From Membranihabitans marinus (GTDB taxonomy: Bacteria; Bacteroidota; Bacteroidia; Chitinophagales; Saprospiraceae), in contig NZ_JAJQYA010000004.1 in NCBI RefSeq assembly GCF_021729155.1, positions 204,217 through 268,216 of the forward strand: DNA of 64,000 bases, in the 5' to 3' direction. Positions 1 through 8,934 of the stretch are shown piece by piece. A program made the translations under genes and the position numbers. The stretch's first letter is position 1; each line of letters starts with the position of its first letter. The notes under the pieces are model-generated. The model did no database searches. It saw only the letters and a list, made by a program, of their open reading frames with translations, and was not told the origin of the DNA.

Positions 1-1
1 A

Positions 2-367
2 ACCTATGGTGGAAATCCCATTGCTTGTGCTTTGGGGCAAAGGGCTTTACAAATCTTAATCGATGAAAAACTCGGAGAAAATTCATATAATATGGGACTC
101 AGATTTAGGAATAATTTATCCTCTTCACTCGGTAATCGTTCAATAATTCGATCGATCAGAGGTAAGGGGCTAATGAATGCTATAGAATTAGATGTCAGTG
201 AGGATTCTACTACGGCATGGGATATTTGTGTTGCTCTAAGTAAAAAGGGCTTACTTGCCAAGCCCACTCATGGCAATATCATTCGCTTCTCTCCCCCACT
301 AACCATCCGCGAACACGACATCGATACATGCACTGAAATAATAGAACAAGTCATATCGACCTATTAA
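2..367 (+). CDS. rocD: Ornithine--oxo-acid aminotransferase, C-terminal part (5' end outside window)
   Basis: A PLP-dependent class-III aminotransferase that converts ornithine and a 2-oxo acid to glutamate semialdehyde and an amino acid. The frame is open from base 2 and encodes about 121 residues, beginning TYGGNPIACAL, the conserved stretch of the large domain shortly after the PLP lysine. The C-terminal small domain carries KGLLAKPTHGNIIRFSPPL, which matches ornithine aminotransferase better than acetylornithine aminotransferase. The PLP lysine itself lies upstream of the window. The stop TAA at 365-367 ends the gene; no terminator hairpin is evident after it. An internal ATG at 92 is not the real start. 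Confidence 0.88.
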   Translation, partial: TYGGNPIACALGQRALQILIDEKLGENSYNMGLRFRNNLSSSLGNRSIIRSIRGKGLMNAIELDVSEDSTTAWDICVALSKKGLLAKPTHGNIIRFSPPLTIREHDIDTCTEIIEQVISTY

Positions 368-594
368 CATCTTTGTATTAACATTTTACTGAAGGTTGTT
401 AAGCCATCGAATTTTCCTGTGTAAAATCTATTATACATCGACATACTAAAGATTAGACTTCCATCGTCATCATACTCATTATCAGAGTTATAATACAAAA
501 TTCGAGGGCAATTCTTCTTTTGAGAAAATGCAGATAATTCATACTTAAAATCACACAGAAACCGTTGTTTACAAAGAATATATAAAATAGTTAT
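364..594 (-). pseudogene. Possible decayed gene fragment in the 368-720 gap
   Basis: On the minus strand 76 codons stay open between a stop at 595-597 and a stop at 364-366, with no ATG before the middle. The translation looks protein-like, for example CPRILYYNSDNEYDDDG followed by SLIFSMSMYNRFYTGKFDG. It runs tail-to-tail into the rocD stop codon. I do not recognise the family. It could be a 5'-truncated remnant or chance openness in AT-rich DNA. Apart from this and the promoter at 615-622, I see nothing in the 353-bp gap. Confidence 0.28.
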
Positions 595-614
595 TTAACA
601 TATCATAAAATTCT

Positions 615-622
615 TAGATTTG
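615..622 (+). promoter_or_regulatory. TAnnTTTG promoter for the TPR/OMP operon
   Basis: TAGATTTG matches the Bacteroidota -7 element TAnnTTTG. It lies about 100 bp before the ATG at 721, which implies a leader of roughly 90 nt. Confidence 0.5.
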
Positions 623-720
623 TACCATGTTCATTGTAAAATAACTTTACATATACATAAGAATAAATACAATAAATACCCTCAATAAAGCTTTTTTAAA
701 AGGTAAAAGTCAAACACTAT

Positions 721-3700
721 ATGAATCGTAAACCATTCAGAGCCTTAATTATCGTAGGTTGCTTATTTATCTTCATGTCTACCTATGGGCAATATTCCTA
801 CAAGGACCTAGATGATTTTAAACAATATCGACAGGCATTGGAAATGTACAATAAAAATGCCTTCGCTCAAGTCATCCCATTGGTCAATGCATTTTTGAAA
901 GAAAACAAGAAAATTTACGAATCTGAATTTGAAAATATAAGGATTCATGCGGAATTAATCAGAGCACAATCGGCGCTGTATAGTGATCAGCCCGATGGAG
1001 AAGAGTTATTGGTTGATTTTATCGAAACCTATCAGCCCGACCCACAGGCCAATGAAGCACTTTTCAATCTAGCGGATCATTATTTTAGAAATCGCAAATT
1101 TGATCAAGCCATTAAATACTACGGTCAGATAAGCACGGGAACTCTAAATGTCGAGCAATACAGTGAAACCATTTTTAAATTGGGATACAGCCATTTTGTA
1201 AAAAAGGACTTCGATGCTGCCATTGAAGTATTTGCAAAAGGTCAGGGCATTCAAGGACCTCATTATACCGACATCAATTATTATTACGGGTTATGTGCTT
1301 ATTTCCAAGAAGATTATCGCACGGCCATAGCTTCATGGAAAATTGCCGAACAGGATAATAATTACAAAAAATTAATTCCATATTACTTGACTCAAATTTA
1401 CTTTGCCAACGGTCAATACGATGAATTAATCTCCTATGCTCTACCCTTCTCAAGTCAAAAGGGTATTAAAAATCAAAAAGAAATCAATCACCTCATTGGT
1501 CAAAGTTATTTTGAACTGGGTCAATATAAAGAAGCCCAACCATATTTAGAAGAATATGAAGCCAGTTCTGGGACCATGAGAGCTGAAGACTTTTATCAAT
1601 TGGCCTATGTCCAGTACAAAAATGAAGATTTTGCCAAAGCCATTCCCAATTTTAAAGAATTGAGCAATGAAAACAATACTCTCGGTCAAACAGCAATGTA
1701 CTACCTAGCGGAATCTTATTTAAGGGAAGGTGATAGAGCTTCTGCGAGAAATGCATTTTACAATGTCGTTCAATTTCCTGAAAACCTAAACTTAAGGGAA
1801 AATGCCTTATTGAACTACGCTAAATTATCAGCGGAATTGGAATACGACGTCGATGCCATCAATGCTTTTTCCAAATTCTTGCCCACCTCCCAATATTACG
1901 CCGAGGCACAAGATTTAATGGCAGAGGTGTTGATTAATACCAAAAACTATCAAATGTCTATTGAGATAATGGAAAAATTAGATCAATTGACACCGGCGCT
2001 TCAGAAAGCATATCAAACCATTACCTTAAATCAAGCCAAGTTAGACATCCAAGCCAAAAAGACTGCTCAAGCCTTAGTCAACTTGGATAAAAGTTTGAAA
2101 TACACTCCTATCTCTAGTCTTCAGTCCAACACATTCTTTTGGCAGGGGGAACTTTTAAATCGCGAAGGAGAATATGCAAAGAGTGAATCGGCATTAAACA
2201 AATATTTTGCCTTAGCTAAAGCCTCTAATAATCAATATGAAGAATTTGAAGTATCCGATGCATATGCCCACTATATCCAGGGATACAACTATTTAAAGAA
2301 CAATGAGTTCACCTATGCCATTCAACATTTTGAAAAGAGTATTAGTAGTCAAAACCAATTGAATGCTGCATCCAAAGATCAAAATTCCCTTTATGAGAGA
2401 ATTGAAGGTGATGCTTATATAAGAATTGGAGATTGTTACTTTAAGCAGAGAAATTACAGCAAGGCCATAGCGAGATATAATACTGCCATTTCCAAAAAAG
2501 TAGCTGGTTATGACTACGCTATATATCAGAATAGTCAAATTCACGGATTGACCAAACAACCAGAAAAAAAGCTAGAATACCTAGATCAATTAATTCGTGA
2601 AATACCTAGCTCTACATATGCTGATGAAGCATTATTGGAACAAGCTGACACCTATATAGAAATGGGAAAAAGCCAAAATGCCATACTGCCTTTACAGACC
2701 TTGGTCAATCAATACAAGGGCAAAAGTAATTTGATCAACAAGGCCTATTTTAAACTCGGATTATTGGAATACAACCTCGGAAACAGTAGTGCCGCTTTGG
2801 CCAATTATCAACTTATTCTAAAAAACAATCCTACCAGTGAAGAATCACAAAATGCCCTTGCAGCAATAGAAGAAATCTACGTTATCGACCAAGGCAATAC
2901 CGACGCTTATTTTAAAGTATTGGAATCGATACCGGGAATGAAAGTGGGTGAAAAACAAAAGGATAGTTTACAATATAGCGTTGCCAATACTTACTACATC
3001 AATGGTCAATACCCTCAAGCAGTAGCGGCCTATACCGAATATTTAAAGCGATATGGACGAGGGTTCTATGCGTTGGAGGCTTTGTACAATCGAGCTGAAT
3101 CCAATGTATTGATCAAAGACTTTGGAGCTGCATTACAAGACTATGAAGCTGTAGTCGCCAAAGGAAGCAGTTCATTTTATAATGATGCAGTCAAAAAAGC
3201 GGCTATCATTGCATTCAATGACCGTGAAGAATTCAATAAAGCTTTGAAGTACTACGGTTTATACGAAGCTTTAACTACGGATAAAGAAGAAAAATTTGAT
3301 GCACAGATCAATGCGTTAAATGCAGCTTTTAAAGTATCAGACCAAAAAGCGATCTTAAAATTTGCAGACTTAGTAAAAAGCAATTCTTTAGCCAATGCCC
3401 AACAAAAAAGTTTAGCTCATTTCACATTGGGGAAAGCTGCACTGGAAACCAATAATGAAATAGAAGCCTTAAAGAACTTAATGTTTGTCATTCAAAACTC
3501 GGATAACGAAGCCACTGCAGAGTCTAGGTATTTAGTCGCCAAAATTCTCTATCAACAAGGAAAATTGGCTGAAGCAGAAAGCCAATCAAAAGAAGCTTAT
3601 ACCAAAAATGGTAGTTATCCGTATTGGGTAGCTAAGAGTTTGTTGTTAAATGCTCAGGTCTTGATTAAGAAGAATGATCTTTTTAATGCCAAAGCAGCAG

Positions 3701-3855
3701 TAGAAGCAGTAATAGACAATTTTGCCTCCGATCAAGAGATCCAACGAGAAGCAAAAGCCATATTACAAGAAATAACCGATTTAGAGAAAAAATCAAGCCG
3801 TATCGAAAAAGGAGCTCAGAATGGTGAGTTGGAATTGGATTACGGAAACAATTAA
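721..3855 (+). CDS. Large secreted tetratricopeptide-repeat protein
   Basis: A 1044-residue protein with an N-terminal signal peptide (basic MNRK, hydrophobic to about residue 20, then YGQ), so periplasmic or outer-membrane associated. The rest is almost entirely helical TPR repeats, seen as repeated YY..A..Y....F..A and LG..YF..G.Y..A patterns, including tripeptide-rich segments such as AMYYLAESYLREGD. The tail is acidic and charged. It starts an apparent operon with an outer-membrane barrel 24 bp downstream and a conserved 177-aa protein after that. TPR solenoids of this size usually scaffold protein complexes; a role in outer-membrane assembly or gliding/secretion is only inference. No enzymatic motif is visible. 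Confidence 0.9.
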   Translation: MNRKPFRALIIVGCLFIFMSTYGQYSYKDLDDFKQYRQALEMYNKNAFAQVIPLVNAFLKENKKIYESEFENIRIHAELIRAQSALYSDQPDGEELLVDFIETYQPDPQANEALFNLADHYFRNRKFDQAIKYYGQISTGTLNVEQYSETIFKLGYSHFVKKDFDAAIEVFAKGQGIQGPHYTDINYYYGLCAYFQEDYRTAIASWKIAEQDNNYKKLIPYYLTQIYFANGQYDELISYALPFSSQKGIKNQKEINHLIGQSYFELGQYKEAQPYLEEYEASSGTMRAEDFYQLAYVQYKNEDFAKAIPNFKELSNENNTLGQTAMYYLAESYLREGDRASARNAFYNVVQFPENLNLRENALLNYAKLSAELEYDVDAINAFSKFLPTSQYYAEAQDLMAEVLINTKNYQMSIEIMEKLDQLTPALQKAYQTITLNQAKLDIQAKKTAQALVNLDKSLKYTPISSLQSNTFFWQGELLNREGEYAKSESALNKYFALAKASNNQYEEFEVSDAYAHYIQGYNYLKNNEFTYAIQHFEKSISSQNQLNAASKDQNSLYERIEGDAYIRIGDCYFKQRNYSKAIARYNTAISKKVAGYDYAIYQNSQIHGLTKQPEKKLEYLDQLIREIPSSTYADEALLEQADTYIEMGKSQNAILPLQTLVNQYKGKSNLINKAYFKLGLLEYNLGNSSAALANYQLILKNNPTSEESQNALAAIEEIYVIDQGNTDAYFKVLESIPGMKVGEKQKDSLQYSVANTYYINGQYPQAVAAYTEYLKRYGRGFYALEALYNRAESNVLIKDFGAALQDYEAVVAKGSSSFYNDAVKKAAIIAFNDREEFNKALKYYGLYEALTTDKEEKFDAQINALNAAFKVSDQKAILKFADLVKSNSLANAQQKSLAHFTLGKAALETNNEIEALKNLMFVIQNSDNEATAESRYLVAKILYQQGKLAEAESQSKEAYTKNGSYPYWVAKSLLLNAQVLIKKNDLFNAKAAVEAVIDNFASDQEIQREAKAILQEITDLEKKSSRIEKGAQNGELELDYGNN

Positions 3856-3879
3856 TAAAATATAACTGAAGTATAACCT

Positions 3880-5493
3880 ATGATACGCAAAATCATCCTA
3901 TTGACTCTATTAACGAGTTCAGCCTTATATGGTCAAAACCAAAATAAAGAGTTACCTACCAGTGAAGTAGAGGTTGTAAAAGATTTTGAAGCTCGATTGG
4001 TTGACGCCAAAAGAATATCTATTGAGCCCACGACTACCCATAAGGTAGAATCTGAACAAACATTTCAATATAAGGTTGAGGATCATCAAGAATCTATCAC
4101 TTACAATCCACCAGTTATTAAGCCTATGGCTTTTAGAATGGGTGATGGCCCCGACCCCTATGCTGGGTATTTAAAATTGGGAGCTGGTTATCCACTTAAC
4201 TACTTGGTACAGGGCGGCTACAATATTTTTGTAAATGAAAGTATACGAACCAATTTATTTACTGATGTAAGAGGGATTCAAGACCATGAAATTGAAAGTA
4301 GAAATGCATTAAACATCGACTTTAGAGGGGATCTCGACTTTTACTCTGATTTAGGGGTGAAAATCAATGGCTATATCGGTTACAAAAACAATCAATACCA
4401 ATATTATAACCCGGCTGAAGAAATTATCGATAGTAGTTTAACCGTGGATAAAATCAAATACACTGATTTTTTAATGGGAGTAAAAATCAACAACTATGAA
4501 GAAAATGATCTGGGTATAGATTACTCATTGGCGGTTGAGGGATTATTTCTAAAAACCAATTTCGCCCAGAAAAATAATACCTTTAATTTACTGGGTAATA
4601 TCCACAAAAAATTTGGTGACCATTGGTTGGCTTCTCTCAATCTCAACAGTTTCAACGACCATTATAAAGAGGAGGCTGAAATAAAACAAAATTATTTTGA
4701 ATTCAATCCTTTTGTACAATATTCATCGGGCAATATTAAAGTTAAGGCCGGTGCAATGTTGTTGTCTTCAGGAAGTGACACTGGTATAAAGCCAGATGTT
4801 GAATTGGAATATTCTATGTTAAACAATAGACTGAATATATTCGTAGGAGCCACAGGTAAATACAAAGTCAATAGTTTTAGATCCTTCCTCAACGAAAATC
4901 CATTTATGGATCACGTATTCGATAGTCTATTCTTATCTGATATCAACGACTATTATGTCGGGGTAAAAGGAAGTATGACTGGGATTAATTACAACCTAAA
5001 AGGAGGATTTAGAAGCATCAAAGATTTGGCCGTTTACAATATAAGTAGTCAAGATCCTTATATTTTATATGCGCCTATTTTTGATGATGCCAAAAATACT
5101 TATGTAGAACTTTCCGTCAGTATGCCTATCATCGAAAAGTTAAATGCTTATGCATTGGTGAGATACGACAACTATAAAATGGATGTTCTTGAATCTGCTT
5201 ATTATATACCTACTACTAAAGTCCAATTAGGTGGTAAATATGGTTTATTGAATGGTAAATTAAATTTAGGTTTGGATTTTAGTTTTCTATCCGCAGTTGA
5301 CCATCCAGAAAATATGCTTATGGAAACCAACTCTGTATTCGATGTCAATATTAATGGTGAATATTTATTCACCGATAATTTTGGAGCCTTTCTCCAATTT
5401 AATAACTTGGCTGATAGTAAATACATTCGCTGGCAGGATTACCAAGGAATTGGTATAAATGCAGTAGCTGGAATATCCGTAAGATTTAAATAA
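3880..5493 (+). CDS. Outer-membrane beta-barrel protein (TonB-receptor-like)
   Basis: A 537-residue protein with a signal peptide (MIRKIILLTLLTSSALYGQ). The body alternates short hydrophobic/aromatic strands with polar loops and ends INAVAGISVRFK, typical of an outer-membrane barrel. It resembles the barrel part of TonB-dependent receptors but lacks a recognisable plug domain and TonB box, so active transport is doubtful. It sits 24 bp behind the large TPR gene and 5 bp ahead of a small conserved gene, so the three are probably co-transcribed. A working idea is that the TPR protein is the periplasmic partner of this barrel. Confidence 0.85.
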   Translation: MIRKIILLTLLTSSALYGQNQNKELPTSEVEVVKDFEARLVDAKRISIEPTTTHKVESEQTFQYKVEDHQESITYNPPVIKPMAFRMGDGPDPYAGYLKLGAGYPLNYLVQGGYNIFVNESIRTNLFTDVRGIQDHEIESRNALNIDFRGDLDFYSDLGVKINGYIGYKNNQYQYYNPAEEIIDSSLTVDKIKYTDFLMGVKINNYEENDLGIDYSLAVEGLFLKTNFAQKNNTFNLLGNIHKKFGDHWLASLNLNSFNDHYKEEAEIKQNYFEFNPFVQYSSGNIKVKAGAMLLSSGSDTGIKPDVELEYSMLNNRLNIFVGATGKYKVNSFRSFLNENPFMDHVFDSLFLSDINDYYVGVKGSMTGINYNLKGGFRSIKDLAVYNISSQDPYILYAPIFDDAKNTYVELSVSMPIIEKLNAYALVRYDNYKMDVLESAYYIPTTKVQLGGKYGLLNGKLNLGLDFSFLSAVDHPENMLMETNSVFDVNINGEYLFTDNFGAFLQFNNLADSKYIRWQDYQGIGINAVAGISVRFK

Positions 5494-5498
5494 AATAT

Positions 5499-6032
5499 AT
5501 GTCACCAATACAAGATCTAGTACACAAGGTAAACAAGTACAAATCCACCATTCAAAACACCATTGAATACAGAAAACAATGGGAAGATGGTACAAAAGAA
5601 GAAATTAAAAAATTTCTGAATCAAGTAATTGAAGAAACAAAACTTCCAGCAACTATTGAACTCAGGGCTGGAATGGCCAATTTGGAGTCCATCGTATTCT
5701 CATTGGGTGTAGAACCCAGCGGCATCTTTGAACGAGTGGGTCAAGAGTTCAAAAAAAATCTATATAAAAGCAATGGAATGTTGATCTTTCAACAACTCTT
5801 CAATGGCAAGATTGTTATTCTTATTGCTTATCCCCATATTGAAGAAATCGCTGAACCGAAACCGCCGAAGAATATAGAAATTATCCGTCCCGATGAGTTA
5901 ACCAGTGAATTTATGTTTCGCTATGTCGACACCTTTCTCAATGAGATCATTGAATGGGAGGATTTCGATGATAATTTACCTCATAAAATAGGGTTCAATT
6001 CAGGCTTTCAAAACAACGGTCTCGTAGTATAG
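5499..6032 (+). CDS. Conserved hypothetical protein, 177 aa
   Basis: A soluble, acidic 177-residue protein with no signal peptide or membrane segment. The N-terminal third is helical and charged (KYKSTIQNTIEYRKQWEDG); the middle has strand-like segments (GKIVILIAYPHIE). I do not recognise a named domain. It begins 5 bp after the barrel gene, so it is probably translated from the same mRNA, and a strong terminator follows 17 bp after the stop. Its place in the operon suggests a cytosolic partner or regulator, but nothing in the sequence shows the function. Confidence 0.75.
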   Translation: MSPIQDLVHKVNKYKSTIQNTIEYRKQWEDGTKEEIKKFLNQVIEETKLPATIELRAGMANLESIVFSLGVEPSGIFERVGQEFKKNLYKSNGMLIFQQLFNGKIVILIAYPHIEEIAEPKPPKNIEIIRPDELTSEFMFRYVDTFLNEIIEWEDFDDNLPHKIGFNSGFQNNGLVV

Positions 6033-6049
6033 ACATCGTAATTTAAAAT

Positions 6050-6099
6050 AAAAAGGAAAACCCCGGTTAAGAATTATCTTAACCGGGGTTTTCCTTTTT
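6050..6099. terminator. Bidirectional intrinsic terminator (22-bp perfect stem)
   Basis: A 22-bp perfect stem with the 6-nt loop AATTAT. The core is CCCCGGTTAAG paired with CTTAACCGGGG, and the A and T tracts on the two flanks serve both strands. It lies between convergent genes ending at 6032 (+) and 6118 (-). Confidence 0.92.
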
Positions 6100-6117
6100 G
6101 AAGAATATAGATTATTC

Positions 6118-8499
6118 TTAAATCTTAATATTGAGGGAGAACATAAAGTGAAATCCTGCTTGAGGATAGTAAAAATTGTAATCTTCTTTCACTCCATTAT
6201 AATAATAGCCATAGGTATAACCATTGGTCTCATAAGCTGCTCCAAAAATATTTTTCAAATCAAGACCAAACCTCACTTCCTTCATTCGAGGTGGAGTAAG
6301 TAAATAATTCAGACGAATATTGGAAAATGAAAAAGGATCAATACTTCTCGACTCATTCTCTGTATTGTCTAGATATTGACGAGATACATATTTAGTCTCC
6401 CAGCCTATACTCGCATTCTTAAATGGACTATATACCCATCCCAAACCAGCTACACAAGAGGGAGAAAAACCAATTACTGTGCTTTCAAAATTTTCAGAGG
6501 ATTGTCCAATAAGATTAAAATCGACATCGTATTCATCTACATACTGGGTGTAATCCTTTATTTTGTTGCTGCTTAAACCTAAATTACCAGTTATGTAAAG
6601 CTCTGGCAATATTCCATATTGGGCATTGATTTCCAAACCTGCTCTATAACTCTGATCGACGTTACTGCGCACATAGCTTCCCACATCGTTTATTTCTCCT
6701 GTCAATACCAATTGATCTACATAATACATATAATAGAGATTGGTTTCTAGATTAAGCTTTTCATTGGCCAATTTCACACCGGCCTCAAAATCATACAATT
6801 GTTCTGGTTTTGGACGACTGTCAATACTGGATTCTGTATAATCGTTGCGATTGGGTTCCCTACTCCCTTTGGACAGGGAAGCATATACACTTAAACTTGG
6901 GCTGACAACATGGGACAATCCAAATTTTGGATTAAAGAACAATAAATCTGCTTCTTGTTCTACTTCTTCCCCATTGCGATTTAATCCCAAAAATGAATAA
7001 TAGATATTACGCAACTGTAAATCTAAATACAAGGAAGTTTTATCCATTGTTTTAGTCGTCTTTAAATATACATTGCCATCGTTTTTAAGAGCATCATTTT
7101 CATAATATCGATCGTAAATATTAGAGGTGGAAGCATATTCAGCCCATAAGATTTCACCAAAATGCAATCCCTTATATTGAAAAAATCCCAAACCTGCTGT
7201 CATCTCTAAGGAAGGATCAACAGACCATGTCGTATGTGAGGTAAAGCCATAAAAATGGTTGTCCAACCATCTGCGTCTAATTAAATCCGTACTAGAGATG
7301 GTAGTATCTCCAATCACAATGGGGGTCAAAGAATAATCTGAAAAACTTTGTCCTTTTTTATCCTCTTCATAATACCCTTTTCCCGGAGTGTAGTTCAATG
7401 AAATATTCCAATTCCAATTGGTGGCCAACTGTTGAGAATAATGTAATTGAAAATGAGACTGAGTGTAATTATCTGTCTGATCTTCATAAGTGAATTCATT
7501 AAAAGTTCTATCATCATCCAATTTACTTTCTGGCACACCATTCCACGCTTGGTAGGTTTTCTCTTTTCCAGAAATTATATTGAAACGCAAGATGTGATTA
7601 TTACCATACCATGCTCCCGACAAATACAGGGAAGACAAATCAGATGTAGCGCGATCTATAAAGCCATCTGAAGTGATTCTAGACAATCTCGCATCGAGGG
7701 AAAATTTTTCATTAATCAATCCTGTCCCCAATCCTATAGTGTTTTTAATGGAATTGAATGACCCCAAACTATTATTTAGAACAATATATCCCTCTCGATT
7801 CAAGGTATTGGTTGATATATTCAGACTCGCTCCAAAAGCACCAGCCCCATTGGTAGATGTACCCACTCCTCGTTGAATTTGAAGACTTTCTACCGAAGAA
7901 GCAAAATCGGGCAAATTAATCCAAAAAGAGCCTTGACTTTCCGCATTATTTAATGGGATTCCATTAATTGTAGCATTAATACGAGTTCCATCGGATCCTC
8001 TAATTCTCATTCCTGTATAACCGATTCCGTGGCCAGCATCAGAGGTAACGACAATACTCGGAGTCATCTGCAATAAATAAGGTAAATCTTGACCTATATT
8101 TTTAGCTGCAATCTCTTCTTTATCTATATTTTGAAAAGTCGTCCCTGTATTTTCTGCCGCGCGTATTCCTTGGACGACGATTTCATCAGAAATCACTTGA
8201 GCCGAATTCAAAATATACTTATTAAACCGAAGCAAATCTTCTGTTATTTCTTTGCTTTGAGACTCATACCCTATATGGGAAATATGCAACTCCTTATCTT
8301 GGCTGGAAATATTGTCTATTGAAAAATATCCATTCTCATCTGACACTGCCAAACGACCACTGGGAAGAACTTTAAAATGGACTCCTATAATACTCTGACC
8401 TTTGTCATCTATGACTTGGCCACTAATTTGAGCCTGTGAAAACACCATAACCGGCATCAATACCAAAGGGATTAACCACCCTATCATTCGATTCAACAT
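6118..8499 (-). CDS. TonB-dependent outer-membrane receptor, probable thiamin(e)-related uptake
   Basis: A 793-residue receptor. Residues 1-22 form a signal peptide (ending VFSQAQ), residues about 23-105 a CarboxypepD-reg-like domain (ISGQVIDDKGQSIIGVHF), and about 110-235 a plug (SIVVTSDAGHGIGYTGMRIR, NGIPLNNAESQGS). A large barrel follows and ends in MFSLNIKI. The upstream leader holds a clear TPP riboswitch, which makes this a candidate importer of thiamin or a thiamin precursor. THI-box-controlled receptors (Omr1) are known in Bacteroidetes from comparative genomics. The ATG at 8499 is used; MIGW at codon 5 is an alternative. No other thi gene is nearby, so the substrate call rests on the riboswitch. 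Confidence 0.93.
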   Translation of the reverse strand: MLNRMIGWLIPLVLMPVMVFSQAQISGQVIDDKGQSIIGVHFKVLPSGRLAVSDENGYFSIDNISSQDKELHISHIGYESQSKEITEDLLRFNKYILNSAQVISDEIVVQGIRAAENTGTTFQNIDKEEIAAKNIGQDLPYLLQMTPSIVVTSDAGHGIGYTGMRIRGSDGTRINATINGIPLNNAESQGSFWINLPDFASSVESLQIQRGVGTSTNGAGAFGASLNISTNTLNREGYIVLNNSLGSFNSIKNTIGLGTGLINEKFSLDARLSRITSDGFIDRATSDLSSLYLSGAWYGNNHILRFNIISGKEKTYQAWNGVPESKLDDDRTFNEFTYEDQTDNYTQSHFQLHYSQQLATNWNWNISLNYTPGKGYYEEDKKGQSFSDYSLTPIVIGDTTISSTDLIRRRWLDNHFYGFTSHTTWSVDPSLEMTAGLGFFQYKGLHFGEILWAEYASTSNIYDRYYENDALKNDGNVYLKTTKTMDKTSLYLDLQLRNIYYSFLGLNRNGEEVEQEADLLFFNPKFGLSHVVSPSLSVYASLSKGSREPNRNDYTESSIDSRPKPEQLYDFEAGVKLANEKLNLETNLYYMYYVDQLVLTGEINDVGSYVRSNVDQSYRAGLEINAQYGILPELYITGNLGLSSNKIKDYTQYVDEYDVDFNLIGQSSENFESTVIGFSPSCVAGLGWVYSPFKNASIGWETKYVSRQYLDNTENESRSIDPFSFSNIRLNYLLTPPRMKEVRFGLDLKNIFGAAYETNGYTYGYYYNGVKEDYNFYYPQAGFHFMFSLNIKI

Positions 8500-8591
8500 T
8501 TAATCTAATTTTTAAGTTTTCTGAAATATTTATACAATCGAATAATACTTTCAAATACAGATTAATCACTATTTCTTACCATCTTAGACCA

Positions 8592-8669
8592 CTAGTGTGC
8601 ACGCAAGTGATCAGGCCAAGCCATAGCAAATTCTACATTCACATAAATGTGATCAAAATTTATGTACAT
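8592..8669 (-). CDS. Candidate 25-aa leader ORF between TPP riboswitch and receptor
   Basis: An ATG at 8669 opens 25 codons ending in TAG at 8592-8594. The peptide begins MYINFDHIY and ends FAMAWPDHLRAH. It starts about 20 nt after the 3' edge of the TPP aptamer and ends about 90 nt before the receptor ATG, in the same transcript. The composition (W, P, D, H, H, R) is unusual for random AT-rich DNA. There is no good ribosome binding site, which is common in Bacteroidota. It may be a leader peptide, a micro-protein or chance. Confidence 0.35.
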   Translation of the reverse strand: MYINFDHIYVNVEFAMAWPDHLRAH

Positions 8670-8688
8670 TATTTAATTGTAATCCAAA

Positions 8689-8813
8689 ATTCCTACGCCG
8701 GCATTACCCGGATCAGGTACTCTAATACATTTATGGGGATAGAAATCCAATAAATCATTAGATGGGTATATTCTCAGCCTGTAATTACGTTAAAAAAAAC
8801 TAGGCACCCCTTT
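8689..8813 (-). ncRNA. TPP (thiamin pyrophosphate) riboswitch, THI element
   Basis: Read on the minus strand, the element has GGGGTGCC at 8810-8803, then GGCTGAGA, TACCC, and the highly conserved 3' half CCTGATCCGGGTAATGCCGG followed by CGTAGGA ending near 8691. All conserved blocks of the thiamin pyrophosphate aptamer are present in order. It starts only a few bases after the inferred transcription start and lies about 190 nt before the receptor ATG at 8499. A hairpin at 8641-8665 (ACATAAAT/ATTTATGT) could belong to the expression platform. No U-tract terminator is visible, so translational or anti-termination control cannot be told apart. Confidence 0.95.
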
Positions 8814-8822
8814 CAGACATCG

Positions 8823-8830
8823 CAAAGGTA
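8823..8830 (-). promoter_or_regulatory. TAnnTTTG promoter for riboswitch/receptor transcript
   Basis: TACCTTTG on the minus strand places the transcription start near 8816, directly ahead of the aptamer. An inverted repeat (TAGTGAA at 8839-8845 and TTCACTA at 8853-8859, 7-nt spacer) sits just upstream of the element, where an operator would be expected. Confidence 0.6.
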
Positions 8831-8934
8831 TAAAAATTTAGTGAAATTTGAATTCACTATTTTTTTCAATCCATAAACACATCGCAACAAACTGTCTTTA
8901 AGTTTATTACGACATCTATAAAAATATATATTAT

